Below are positions 1 to 7,330 of a stretch of DNA of 28,261 bases, piece by piece. Each line of letters begins with the position of its first letter. Position 1 is the first letter of the stretch. This stretch comes from JBCBKP01 sp038521625 (GTDB taxonomy: Bacteria; Planctomycetota; Phycisphaerae; Phycisphaerales; UBA1924). The translations under genes and the position numbers were made by a program. The notes under the pieces were generated by a model that saw only the letters and a list, made by a program, of their open reading frames with translations, was not told the origin of the DNA and did not search any database. The stretch spans positions 1 to 28,261 of the forward strand of contig JBCBKP010000038.1 of the NCBI GenBank assembly GCA_038521625.1, given 5' to 3'.

Positions 1-44
1 CGTCTGTACGCCGACCTTCGCCAGCCAAGCGTGAGAAGCGTCGC

Positions 45-434
45 CGCGTGACCGAGGCCGATCGGAGGGTCGCCGCCGAGCTGCGGCGGCTGCGGATCGA
101 CACCGGGCTGACGCAGACGCCCCCCAGGTCGCCCAGCGGCTGATGCGGCACAGCGACTACCGGACGACGCTGCGGCACTACACCGATCTGGGACTTGGCG
201 ACGCGGCGGCGGCTCTGGATCGGCTGCCCTCCGTCGCGACAGACGGGGACCACGCCACGCACTGCGACCACCAGCAAAAACGCCAGCAGTGGATGCACGA
301 AACGATGCAAAATCGCGCTTCTGGGTGCGAGGACGCCCGCGAGGTCGCCAGGGCCAAAACAGCCGATGAAGGGTGCAGAGAACCCTACTCAGACCCAGAG
401 AGCGGCGATCGTGGTATCATCTCCGACAAGACCT
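45..434 (+). pseudogene. Eroded 3' end of a tyrosine recombinase (phage-type integrase)
   Basis: From about 125 to 235 the frame that contains 143 reads PQVAQRLMRHSDYRTT, then LRHYTDLGLGDAAAALDRLP. This is the end of a tyrosine recombinase: the His of RHSD fits the conserved second-box His, and the Tyr at 179-181 (HYTDL) fits the nucleophile. Upstream the frame is lost; the other frame (48-140, ending at TGA 141-143) reads LRRLRIDTGLTQTPP. Adding one base to the run of six C at 120-125 would join the two into TQTPPQVAQRL. The rest of the catalytic domain (first Arg box and core) is not recognisable in the window. After about 240 the frame stays open through the tRNA gene with no stop, so no true C-terminus can be fixed. 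I read it as a dead integrase remnant beside its tRNA target. A sequencing or assembly error at the C run is an alternative for the frameshift, but not for the missing core. The boundaries are approximate. Confidence 0.6.
412..420 (+). promoter_or_regulatory. Extended -10 promoter of tRNA-Gly
   Basis: TGG followed by TATCAT forms an extended -10 element (TG-N-TATCAT) 14 nt before the tRNA. Transcription would start near 427. No good -35 is seen at the usual distance, which extended -10 promoters tolerate. Confidence 0.5.
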
Positions 435-506
435 GCGGGCGTAGCTCAATGGTAGAGCGCCAGCCTTCCAAGCTGGATGTTGACGGTTCGAGTCCGTTCG
501 CCCGCT
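435..506 (+). tRNA. tRNA-Gly, anticodon UCC (reads GGA/GGG)
   Basis: The full cloverleaf can be drawn by eye. The 7-bp acceptor stem is GCGGGCG (435-441) with CGCCCGC (499-505), with discriminator T506. The anticodon stem CCAGC/GCTGG (460-464, 472-476) closes the loop CTTCCAA, with TCC at 467-469. The T arm pairs GACGG with CCGTT around the loop TTCGAGT. The 3' CCA is not encoded. The D arm carries the usual TAGCTCAATGGTAGA. It lies 3' of the integrase remnant, a standard arrangement for elements that insert at tRNA genes. Confidence 0.96.
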
Positions 507-537
507 TTCGCCGTTCGCCGAGACGCGACGCGACGCG

Positions 538-1935
538 TCAGCCCGACGGCGTCCGCACCACCACCACCGCCGTCAGGTCGTCGTCCTGCGCGGTTCCGCC
601 GGCGAATTCGGTGACCGCGCGGCGCATCGCACGGATCAGCCCCTCGGCCGTGCCGGCGTTCTGAGCGATGCACGCGCCGAGCCGCTCGGTGCCGAACTGC
701 GTCCCGTCCGCTCGGGCCCACTCGAAGAAGCCGTCGGTCACGAAGACCAGGGCGTCGCCCGGCTCGAGCTTGAACCGCTCGGGCGTGTCATACTCGGCCG
801 CGCCCGGCATGATCCCCAGCGGGATCCCGTGCGCGTTGAAGGTATGGACGGTCCCGCGCGCGGCCTGGAAGTGGACCAGCGGGCCGTGCCCGGCCGAGAG
901 GATCTCGACCTCGGCGTCCGCCGGGTTCAGGACCCCGACCGCGCAGGTCACGAACCGCTCGCCGCGCAGGTCCTCGCCGAGCAGGTCGTTGACGCCGGAC
1001 AGCACCGACTGGAGATCGGTCGAGCCACGCAGGCTCGTCCGGACGTACGCCCGCGACACGGCGGCGACCAGCGCCGGCCCGACGCCGTGCCCCGTGACGT
1101 CGGCGATCGTGATCGCGATCTGACCGTCCGCGAGTTCCCGCCAGTCGTAGTAGTCGCCGCCGGTCTCGTCTGCGGGCTCGTTGAATCCGGCGATGTCGAA
1201 CCCGGGCGGGCTCGGGGCGGTGATCGGCAGCAGCCCCTGCTGGATCGACCGCGCGAGCTGCAGATCCCGCGACATTTTCTCCCGGGCCTCGCCCTCGGAG
1301 ATCTCGGCCGCGGCGTGCTTGCGGACGCGTGCCGCGACGAACGCCGCGACGATCCCGCTGAAGAGCAGGATCACCGGGAACGTCCAGTAGATCGGCAGGC
1401 GGAGCAGGCCCTCGGCCTCCGGCGGCCCCGCGCGCACCAGCGTCAGTGTGAGCACGCCGGCGTGCCCGAGCCCGCAGGCGAGCCCCGCGATCACGCAGAG
1501 GCCCGGCGAGAGCCGCAGCGTGGAGAGGATGATCAGGATGCCGTAGACGACGATCACCGGCGATGTGAGCGCCTGGTAGGGCTCATAGAAGTCGTTCCAC
1601 GTCGCGAACACCATGAACGCGGTCAGGAACGAGCATTCCACGACCGTGTTCACCGGCCAGAGCCACGGGTGCGGCGCGATGCCGCGCTCGATGCCGCGAC
1701 GGACAAAGAGCAGCGCCACGATCTCGTACGCCGACATCAGCGAGAGGATGCCCACGGCGGGCACGGCCTCGCTGTACCAGCGCTCCGCCGGCGCCGACTC
1801 GATCGCGAGCCGCAGGATGACCACGAGCCCGACGGCCGCGAACACCGCGAGCAGCGAATAGATCCGAAGCCGCTCGCTCGCGAGCATGACGCGTTCGAGC
1901 GAACTCGCGTCGCGCTTCCCGCCCCCGTCTGCCAC
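538..1935 (-). CDS. Membrane-anchored SpoIIE/RsbU-type PP2C serine phosphatase
   Basis: 465 residues. The N-terminal half is hydrophobic, with about six predicted membrane segments (roughly 25-42, 58-78, 97-112, 125-143, 146-168, 184-205). A short helical linker (208-232) leads to a PP2C-like SpoIIE domain (about 235-462). Metal-binding motifs are present: ETGGDYYDW (Asp261), ADVTGHG (Asp279), SAGHGPL (348-353), FVTDGFFEW (Asp401) and AQDDDLTAVVV (Asp452/453). Such proteins dephosphorylate anti-sigma antagonist (STAS) proteins in partner-switching stress or developmental signalling; the membrane part probably senses something, but no known sensor domain is recognised. No kinase or STAS partner lies nearby. 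The GTG start at 1935 is preceded by GGGAG at good spacing; an internal ATG at 1887 lacks a clear ribosome site. The gene stands alone, 76 bp downstream of the sulfatase and on the same strand, so read-through is possible. Confidence 0.9.
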   Translation of the reverse strand: MADGGGKRDASSLERVMLASERLRIYSLLAVFAAVGLVVILRLAIESAPAERWYSEAVPAVGILSLMSAYEIVALLFVRRGIERGIAPHPWLWPVNTVVECSFLTAFMVFATWNDFYEPYQALTSPVIVVYGILIILSTLRLSPGLCVIAGLACGLGHAGVLTLTLVRAGPPEAEGLLRLPIYWTFPVILLFSGIVAAFVAARVRKHAAAEISEGEAREKMSRDLQLARSIQQGLLPITAPSPPGFDIAGFNEPADETGGDYYDWRELADGQIAITIADVTGHGVGPALVAAVSRAYVRTSLRGSTDLQSVLSGVNDLLGEDLRGERFVTCAVGVLNPADAEVEILSAGHGPLVHFQAARGTVHTFNAHGIPLGIMPGAAEYDTPERFKLEPGDALVFVTDGFFEWARADGTQFGTERLGACIAQNAGTAEGLIRAMRRAVTEFAGGTAQDDDLTAVVVVRTPSG

Positions 1936-2011
1936 GTTTGCGCTCCCAGAAAGACCGGGGGGCGGCCGGAGAGGGCCGCCCCGATCGTCGACGCGCCCGA
2001 TCTGCCGGCTC

Positions 2012-3574
2012 TCAGCGGCCGCCGGGGTTCGACTGCATCTGCTCGAGCACCTGATCGATCGTGAAACTCGCGGGCTTCTGTCGCGGGGGGAACTCGCGGA
2101 AGGTCGCGAGGAACTTCGCGACGTACTGCTGCGCCGGCACGAGCAGGTAGACGCGGTCGATCATCCAGTCGAAGTACGTGTTCGAGGTCTGCATGCCGCG
2201 CTCGAATGGATCGCGCCGCAGATTGACGATGTACGGGATGCGGAGCTGGATCCATGGCTCGATCCAGGCCTGCAGCGTCGCCTCGGCCCGCTGCTCGAGG
2301 AAGATCATCTTCCAGTCGTCGTACCGCAGGGCCGTCAGCTCCCCGGTGTCGGCGAAGTAGAAGATCTCTTTCCGCGGCGATTCCTCGGTCTCGCCGAGCA
2401 GCAGCGGCAGGATGTTGTAGCCGTCGAGGTGGACCTTGTAGCTCCGGCCGAGCTCCCGCGAGCGGTAGCCGTCGAGCAGGTCCTCCTTGATGTCGTCGTC
2501 GCCCGCGGCCGCGAGGAATGTCGGCAGCCAGTCCATGTGGTGGACGATCTCGTTGGTAACGCTGCCGGGCTCGATCCGCCCGGGCCAGCGGACGAACGCC
2601 GGCACGCGCCAGCCGCCCTCCCAGTTGGTGTTCTTCTCGCCCCGGAACGGCGACCAGGCCGCGTCCGGCCAGGTGTTCATGTGCGGCCCGTTGTCGGTCG
2701 AGTACATGACGATCGTGTCGTCGGCGATCCCCAGCTCGTCGAGCAGGTCGAGGAACTTGCCGATGTGCATGTCGTGCTCGACCATGCCGTCGGCGTACTC
2801 GTCCTGGCCCGAGATGCCGCGGAGCTCGTCCTTCACGTACGTCCGGAAGTGCATCCGCGTGCCATTCCACCAGCAGAACCACGGCTCGCCGGCCTCGTGC
2901 TGCCCGCGGATCCAATCCAGCGCCGCCTCGGAGGTCTCGTCGTCGACCGTCTCCATGCGCTTACGCGTCAGCGGGCCGGTGTCCTCGATCCGCTGCCGGC
3001 CGCGCACCGCCTCGGACCGGATCACGCCGCGCGGCCCGTACTGCTCGAGGAAGGTCCTCCCGCTGGGCAGCACCGCGTCACGCGGGTAGTCCTCGTTCTC
3101 CGGCTCCTCCTCCGCGTTGAGGTGATAGAGGTTGCCGAAGAAGACGTCGAAGCCGTGGTTGGTCGGCAGGTGCTCGTCGCGATCGCCGAGGTGGTTCTTG
3201 CCGAACTGGGCCGTCGCGTAGCCGCGGTCCTTGAGAAGCGACGCGATCGTCGGGTCCTCCTCCTGCATGCCGAGCTCGGCTCCGGGGAGGCCGACCTTCG
3301 ATAGGCCCGACCGGAACACGCTCTGCCCCATGATGAACGATGCGCGCCCCGCGGTGCAGGACTGCTCGCCGTAGTAGTCGGTGAAGCGCATGCCCTCGTT
3401 GGCGATGCGGTCGATGTTGGGCGTTCGGTACCCGACCATCCCGTGTGTGTTCGCGCTGATGTTCGTGATGCCGATGTCATCGCCCCAGATGACGAGGATG
3501 TTCGGACGGTCCTGGGCGTCCGCCGCCCCGATCGCCAGCGCCGCCGCGGCCGCCGCAAGTATCCGCATCAACAT
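2012..3574 (-). CDS. Exported arylsulfatase (type I, formylglycine-dependent)
   Basis: 520 residues. Residues 1-20 form a signal peptide (MLMRIL, Ala-rich core, AADA before QD). The sulfatase fold starts at RPNILVIWGDDIG (metal-binding Asp32/33). The activation motif is SCTAGRAS with Cys73, a C-X-A-G-R variant of the C-X-P-S-R signature; this Cys must be oxidised to formylglycine. Further family marks are GKNHLGD, MYSTDNGPHMNTWPD (second metal site) and FRGEKNTNWEGGWRVP. It hydrolyses a sulfate ester; the substrate cannot be read from sequence. It resembles the arylsulfatase group with QSCTAGRA motifs (possibly subfamily S1_4, from memory). ATG at 3574 has GAGGAG seven bases upstream and begins 2 nt after the FGE stop, so the two are translationally linked. 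In-frame sequence upstream of 3574 belongs to the FGE gene in another frame. It probably acts in the periplasm or outside the cell. Confidence 0.94.
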   Translation of the reverse strand: MLMRILAAAAAALAIGAADAQDRPNILVIWGDDIGITNISANTHGMVGYRTPNIDRIANEGMRFTDYYGEQSCTAGRASFIMGQSVFRSGLSKVGLPGAELGMQEEDPTIASLLKDRGYATAQFGKNHLGDRDEHLPTNHGFDVFFGNLYHLNAEEEPENEDYPRDAVLPSGRTFLEQYGPRGVIRSEAVRGRQRIEDTGPLTRKRMETVDDETSEAALDWIRGQHEAGEPWFCWWNGTRMHFRTYVKDELRGISGQDEYADGMVEHDMHIGKFLDLLDELGIADDTIVMYSTDNGPHMNTWPDAAWSPFRGEKNTNWEGGWRVPAFVRWPGRIEPGSVTNEIVHHMDWLPTFLAAAGDDDIKEDLLDGYRSRELGRSYKVHLDGYNILPLLLGETEESPRKEIFYFADTGELTALRYDDWKMIFLEQRAEATLQAWIEPWIQLRIPYIVNLRRDPFERGMQTSNTYFDWMIDRVYLLVPAQQYVAKFLATFREFPPRQKPASFTIDQVLEQMQSNPGGR

Positions 3575-3576
3575 GC

Positions 3577-4632
3577 TCAGTCTCCTCGATCGTCCGGGTT
3601 CGGGGCGTCCGCAACGCAGCGGAATCCCAGGTGACTCATGCTCGAATCGGGTGTCGAAGCCATCTTCGCGCTTGGTCGGTAGCTCTCGCAGTAGCTCGCA
3701 TGGCACAGGAACGAGCCGCCCTTCTGCACGCGCGAGTCCGAGGCGTGCGGGTTCCGCGGGTCCGCCGTCGTTGTCGGCCCCTCCGGGTTCACGCATCGCT
3801 CGCCGGGCTCCATCGCCTCGAGGCGCATGGCGTACGCGTCCGGGCGGAACATGTCGGCCGTCCACTCCCAGACGTTGCCCGCCATGTCGAACAGACCGAG
3901 TTCGCTCGGCGCGTACGTGCCGACCGGCGCCGCCGCGTTGAACCCGTCGTCGGTCGTGTTCAGGACCGGGAACCGGCCCTGCCAGATGTTGGCCCGGTGC
4001 TCGCCGCCCGGCGTCAGCTCGCCGCCCCACACGTACTTCTCGCCGTCGCGCCCGAACCGGGCCGCTCGCTCCCATTCGGCTTCGGTGGGCAACCGCTTGC
4101 CCGCCCACTCGGCGTACGCGTTCGCGTCGTACCACGACACGTGCACGACCGGGTGGTCGTCGAGGCCCTCGATCGAGCTGCCGGGCCCGGCCGGGCGACG
4201 CCAGCTCGCGCCGGGCGTCCAGGCCCACCACGACGTAAAGCTGCGCGGACGCGAACCCGCCGGCGGAGGCGTGAAGACCAGCGATCCCGGCTCGAGCACC
4301 AGATCCGGTGGGCGCTCCGTCCCCGGCGGGAGCTGCGCCGCGATCTCCTCCCACTCCGGCGTCCGTTCCGCGGTCGTCACATACCCGGTCGCCTCGACGA
4401 ACGCCCGGAACTGTGCGTTCGTCACCTCGGTGGCATCGATGAGGAACCCGTCGACGTAGACCCGGTGCGCCGGGCGCTCGTCAGGACGTCCCTCGGGCCC
4501 GTCCCAGCCCATCTCGAACTCACCGGGGGGCACCCAGACCATGCCCTCGCGCGCGGCCCGCACCTCCTGCGCCCCGGCGCTCGCGACGACCGCCGTCAAG
4601 ATCAACGGTATCAACAGCTTGCAGCGAGACAA
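3577..4632 (-). CDS. Exported formylglycine-generating enzyme (FGE/SUMF1 family)
   Basis: 351 residues from a TTG start at 4632. That start has AAGGAG (4645-4640) at 7-nt spacing and yields a clean signal peptide (MSRCKLLIPLILTAVVASAGA before QEV); no ATG upstream in frame fits as well. Family marks in order: GMVWVPPGEFEMG (about 30-42), DATEVTNAQF, HPVVHVSWYDANAYAEWAG, KRLPTEAEWERAAR, LFDMAGNVWEWTAD, and KGGSFLCHASYC followed by TPDSSMSHLGFRC. Cys310 and Cys315 in CHASYC match the copper-binding active-site pair that separates true FGEs from the many non-catalytic SUMF1-like proteins. It should oxidise the Cys of C-X-[P/A]-[S/G]-R motifs to formylglycine using O2; the adjacent sulfatase is the likely client. 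Many bacterial FGEs are cytoplasmic, so the signal peptide here is notable. First gene of the operon, divergent from the AraC regulator. Confidence 0.93.
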   Translation of the reverse strand: MSRCKLLIPLILTAVVASAGAQEVRAAREGMVWVPPGEFEMGWDGPEGRPDERPAHRVYVDGFLIDATEVTNAQFRAFVEATGYVTTAERTPEWEEIAAQLPPGTERPPDLVLEPGSLVFTPPPAGSRPRSFTSWWAWTPGASWRRPAGPGSSIEGLDDHPVVHVSWYDANAYAEWAGKRLPTEAEWERAARFGRDGEKYVWGGELTPGGEHRANIWQGRFPVLNTTDDGFNAAAPVGTYAPSELGLFDMAGNVWEWTADMFRPDAYAMRLEAMEPGERCVNPEGPTTTADPRNPHASDSRVQKGGSFLCHASYCESYRPSAKMASTPDSSMSHLGFRCVADAPNPDDRGD

Positions 4633-4662
4633 TCCGGTGCTCCTTACGTCCGATGCGAGCGC

Positions 4663-4671
4663 AGCGTACCA
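4663..4671 (-). promoter_or_regulatory. Extended -10 promoter of the FGE-sulfatase operon
   Basis: On the minus strand the sequence reads TGG-TACGCT, an extended -10 element. Transcription would start about 24 nt before the TTG start at 4632, leaving room for the AAGGAG ribosome site at 4645-4640. No strong -35 is visible, consistent with a promoter helped by an activator such as the divergent AraC protein (inference). Confidence 0.5.
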
Positions 4672-4797
4672 GATCGCGGTCCGAACACCCACGGCGAGAC
4701 CGCCGGTGTCCCCATCTCCTGATCCGCCGCATCGCGCGACACCCGCGGGAACCACGTCCTGCTCCATCTCGTACGCGACCGCACCGGGAGCCACCGC

Positions 4798-5643
4798 GTG
4801 ACACAGGACGCCCGCTCGGACGCCAACGAATTCTGCTGCCGGGTCGGCGGCTTCGAGCACGGCCGCTTTCGGCTATCGCGCATGCACCCTCGCTTCCGGG
4901 AACTTGGTCCGATCGGCCCGCCGACGGTCGTCTTCCCGCGCGAAGCGGTGCGAATCACGCAGCAGGACGCGGACCCGGTCGTGACCGATCCGACGGTCGT
5001 CGTCTTCTACAACGCCCGCTGCACGTACACGCGCGAGGCGCTGGGCCCACGCGGCGACCGCTGCGAGTGGTTCTCGCTGCCGACCGGGTTCCTCGATGAC
5101 CACGGCCTCGATCCCGAGCGGCCCTTCGCACGCGCGTACGCGCCATCGCACCCGTCCCTCTACGCGGAGCAGCGTCGGCTCACCGAATCGATCCGCGCGG
5201 GACGCCTCGATGCCCTCGAGACCGAGGAGCGGCTCCTGGACCTTCTTACGCGGGCGACGAATCTCGGCATCGAGCGTTGCGCCGGACCACCCGCCGCCCG
5301 GGCCGGGACCGCCCGGGCCCACCGCGAACTCGCGGAGGAGACGCGCCGGATCCTCGCCACCAGATTCGCCGAACCGCTCACGCTCGCATCGCTGGCGCGG
5401 AGCGTCCACTCCTCCCCGCACCACCTCGCACGCGTCTTCCGCGCCCAGACCGGTTCATCGATCCACGCCTGCCTCCGTCATCTCCGGCTCACGAACGCCC
5501 TCGAGATGATCGCCGCCGGTCTCGACCTGACGCGCATCGCGCTGTCCGTCGGATTCGGGAGCCACAGCCACTTCACCGCCGCCTTCCGCACGCTGTACGG
5601 CGTCCCTCCGGCCAAGTGGCGAGCGAATCTGGCCGGATCCTGA
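4798..5643 (+). CDS. AraC/XylS-family transcriptional regulator
   Basis: 281 residues. The C-terminal AraC DNA-binding domain spans about 178-278. Its first helix-turn-helix is at LTLASLARSVHSSPHHLARVFR (written in two halves, 195-205 and 206-216). The second is at IALSVGFGSHSHFTAAF (247-263), followed by the family tail YGVPPAKW. The N-terminal 170 residues lack a confidently recognised ligand domain but have the size and beta-rich look of a cupin-like sensor (around 40-110), with Cys75 and Cys89 flanking a loop. The GTG start at 4798 follows GGGAG at 7-nt spacing. It is transcribed away from the FGE-sulfatase operon across 165 bp, so control of that operon is the natural guess; the inducer is unknown. 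No recognisable gene follows closely on the same strand before the propeller gene at 5740. Confidence 0.93.
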   Translation: MTQDARSDANEFCCRVGGFEHGRFRLSRMHPRFRELGPIGPPTVVFPREAVRITQQDADPVVTDPTVVVFYNARCTYTREALGPRGDRCEWFSLPTGFLDDHGLDPERPFARAYAPSHPSLYAEQRRLTESIRAGRLDALETEERLLDLLTRATNLGIERCAGPPAARAGTARAHRELAEETRRILATRFAEPLTLASLARSVHSSPHHLARVFRAQTGSSIHACLRHLRLTNALEMIAAGLDLTRIALSVGFGSHSHFTAAFRTLYGVPPAKWRANLAGS

Positions 5644-5702
5644 AACGAGCACGGATCTGATAGCGGCGACGGCGGGCGATCCGGAAGCTGCCCCTTATCA
5701 CA

Positions 5703-5721
5703 CCGCCGGGCGGGCCGGCGG
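5703..5721 (+). promoter_or_regulatory. Hairpin just upstream of the propeller gene's ribosome site
   Basis: CCGCCGG (5703-5709), loop GCGGG, CCGGCGG (5715-5721): a perfect 7-bp G/C stem ending 6 nt before the AAGGGG ribosome site (about 5729-5733) of the gene at 5740. No T-run follows, so it is not a standard terminator of the AraC gene. It may stabilise the mRNA or affect translation, or be chance in G/C-rich DNA. Confidence 0.35.
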
Positions 5722-5739
5722 AGAACCAAGGGGATCCAG

Positions 5740-7203
5740 ATGCAGACGCTCCGTTCCATCCTGGCCGCCGCGGGCACCGCGGCCGCCGTCTCGACCGCCC
5801 ACGCCCAGTTCGTCGAGCCGACGACGATCGTCTTCTCGCTGACCGGAGACCAGCCGGGGGCCGGCTTCGGCTGGGCGCTCGCCGACACTTCCGACCTCGA
5901 CGGCGACGGCGCCAACGACCTGATCATCGGCGAGCAGGCCTACTTCGCGGCCCCGACCGACCCGTTCCCCAAGGGGCGCGTCACCGTCGTCTCGGGCCGA
6001 ACCGGCGCAACGCTGTTCGAGTTCGTGCCCGAGGCGGGCGGTCGCATCGGCTTCGCCGTATCGAGCGCCGGAGATATCGACGGTGACGGCGTCGACGACG
6101 TCCTCGGCGGAGCGCCGTTCCGCGGCGCCACGACACCGGCGGGCTTCCTCCCGTTCATGGGCGCCGTCGAGGTCTACTCGGGTGCCGACGGCTCGCCGCT
6201 TCTCACCGTCACCGCACCCGTCCTAAACCAGGGCTTCTTCGGAGCCGCCGTCGCGGACGCCGGCGATGTCGATGACGACGGCACGCCCGACCTCCTTGTC
6301 GGGGCGCCGTTCGACGGCCAGCTCGACGCGGTCGCCGGGCGGGCGTTCGTCATCTCCGGCGCCGACGGGGCGGTCATCCGCGAGTACGAGCCGTCCGGCG
6401 CCCAAGAGGAATTCGGCGCGGGCACCGCGAACGCGGGAGATATCGACGGCGACGGAGCCGACGATCACATCATCGGCGCCGCGCGGATCGGCAAGGCGTA
6501 CCTGTTCTCCGGCGCGTCCGGCGCACTGCTCGCCGAGTTCATCGCGCCGAGGAACACGGGCCGCTACGGCGAGTTCTTCGTCGACGGCCTCAACGACCTG
6601 AACGCCGACGGCGTCCGCGATATCTATGTCGGCGACTACGCCTTCGACTTCGACGCCGCAACCGGTCTCGCGCCCGGGGCCGTGTTCGTCTACTGCGGAT
6701 CGACCTTTGAGCTGCTGTACCAGCTCGACGGCCCGGCGCCGGACAGCGGACTCGGCCCCGGCCGCGGCGCAGGCGACCTCGACCGGGACGGACGCGAGGA
6801 CCTCGTGATCGGGCAATACACCGACAGCAGCGGCGCCCAGCAGGGCGGCCGCATCACGGCCTACTCCGGCGCCGACGGCTCCGAGTTGCTCACGATCACC
6901 GGCACCATCGCCGGCGCACAGCTCGGTTTCGACGCCGTGGGGATCGGCGACGTCGACGGCGACGGCGGCGACGATCTCGCGCTCTCGGCCGCCTCAGGCG
7001 ACATGGTCACGGTCGTCGCCGGGCCGACGCCCCCGTGCCCCGCGGACGCCGACCGCGACGGGGCCGTGACGTTCCATGACATCGTCGTGTTCGTGGGCCT
7101 GCTGCTCGATCACGACCCCGCCGCCGACCTGAACCGCGACGGGATCATCGGCCAGGCCGACATCGCGATCTTCCTCCACGCGCTTCTGCGCGGCTGCGAC
7201 TGA
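5740..7203 (+). CDS. Secreted seven-bladed FG-GAP propeller with dockerin-like C-terminus
   Basis: 487 residues. Signal peptide 1-22 (MQTLRSILAAAG through STAHA). Seven FG-GAP blades follow, each with a D-x-D-x-D-G calcium loop: DLDGDGANDLIIG, DIDGDGVDDVLGG, DVDDDGTPDLLVG, DIDGDGADDHIIG, DLNADGVRDIYVG, DLDRDGREDLVIG and DVDGDGGDDLALS. Strands of the type YSGADGSPLL alternate with them. Seven blades make a closed integrin-alpha-like beta-propeller. The last 55 residues (Cys433 to Cys486) hold two EF-hand-like loops, DADRDGAVTFHDI and DLNRDGIIGQADI, bounded by CP and GC: the dockerin-like GC-type end common on secreted Phycisphaerae proteins. In cellulosomes dockerins bind cohesins; here the role is more likely surface attachment (inference). 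Ligand unknown. It starts at ATG 5740 after AAGGGG and is convergent with the subtilase gene. Confidence 0.88.
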   Translation: MQTLRSILAAAGTAAAVSTAHAQFVEPTTIVFSLTGDQPGAGFGWALADTSDLDGDGANDLIIGEQAYFAAPTDPFPKGRVTVVSGRTGATLFEFVPEAGGRIGFAVSSAGDIDGDGVDDVLGGAPFRGATTPAGFLPFMGAVEVYSGADGSPLLTVTAPVLNQGFFGAAVADAGDVDDDGTPDLLVGAPFDGQLDAVAGRAFVISGADGAVIREYEPSGAQEEFGAGTANAGDIDGDGADDHIIGAARIGKAYLFSGASGALLAEFIAPRNTGRYGEFFVDGLNDLNADGVRDIYVGDYAFDFDAATGLAPGAVFVYCGSTFELLYQLDGPAPDSGLGPGRGAGDLDRDGREDLVIGQYTDSSGAQQGGRITAYSGADGSELLTITGTIAGAQLGFDAVGIGDVDGDGGDDLALSAASGDMVTVVAGPTPPCPADADRDGAVTFHDIVVFVGLLLDHDPAADLNRDGIIGQADIAIFLHALLRGCD

Positions 7204-7267
7204 CCGGAGGACCAGGTTCCGCACCCGGCGTCCGCGGCCTCAGCCGGCCGCGGTCGTCCTTCGAAGC

Positions 7268-7305
7268 AAAAACGCCGCGCGGAGCCGATGAGCCCCGCGC
7301 GGCGT
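7268..7305 (-). terminator. Rho-independent terminator of the subtilase gene (possibly bidirectional)
   Basis: An 11-bp perfect stem (ACGCCGCGCGG at 7272-7282 and its complement at 7295-7305) with a 12-nt loop. Read on the minus strand it ends in TTTTTGCTTCG (A-run 7268-7272 on plus), a textbook terminator 26 nt after the subtilase stop. On the plus strand the same hairpin follows the propeller gene by about 70 nt but has only a weak T tract. Confidence 0.85.
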
Positions 7306-7330
7306 CGTGATTCTCAACGAATCTCGGTTC

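Noticed and set aside
48..143. Start of a helix-turn-helix repressor (ELRRLRIDTGLTQ)
   Set aside because: It resembles the first helix of XRE proteins, but the frame stops at 141-143 and one added base joins it to the integrase end, so a broken integrase explains it better.
143..664. Open frame running through integrase remnant, tRNA-Gly and into the phosphatase end
   Set aside because: The part from 435 is an artefact of translating the tRNA (SSMVERQPSKLDVDGSSPFA), not a protein.
829..3304. Long plus-strand frames (829-2064 and 1886-3304) opposite phosphatase and sulfatase
   Set aside because: Arg/His/Asp-rich shadows without ribosome sites or motifs.
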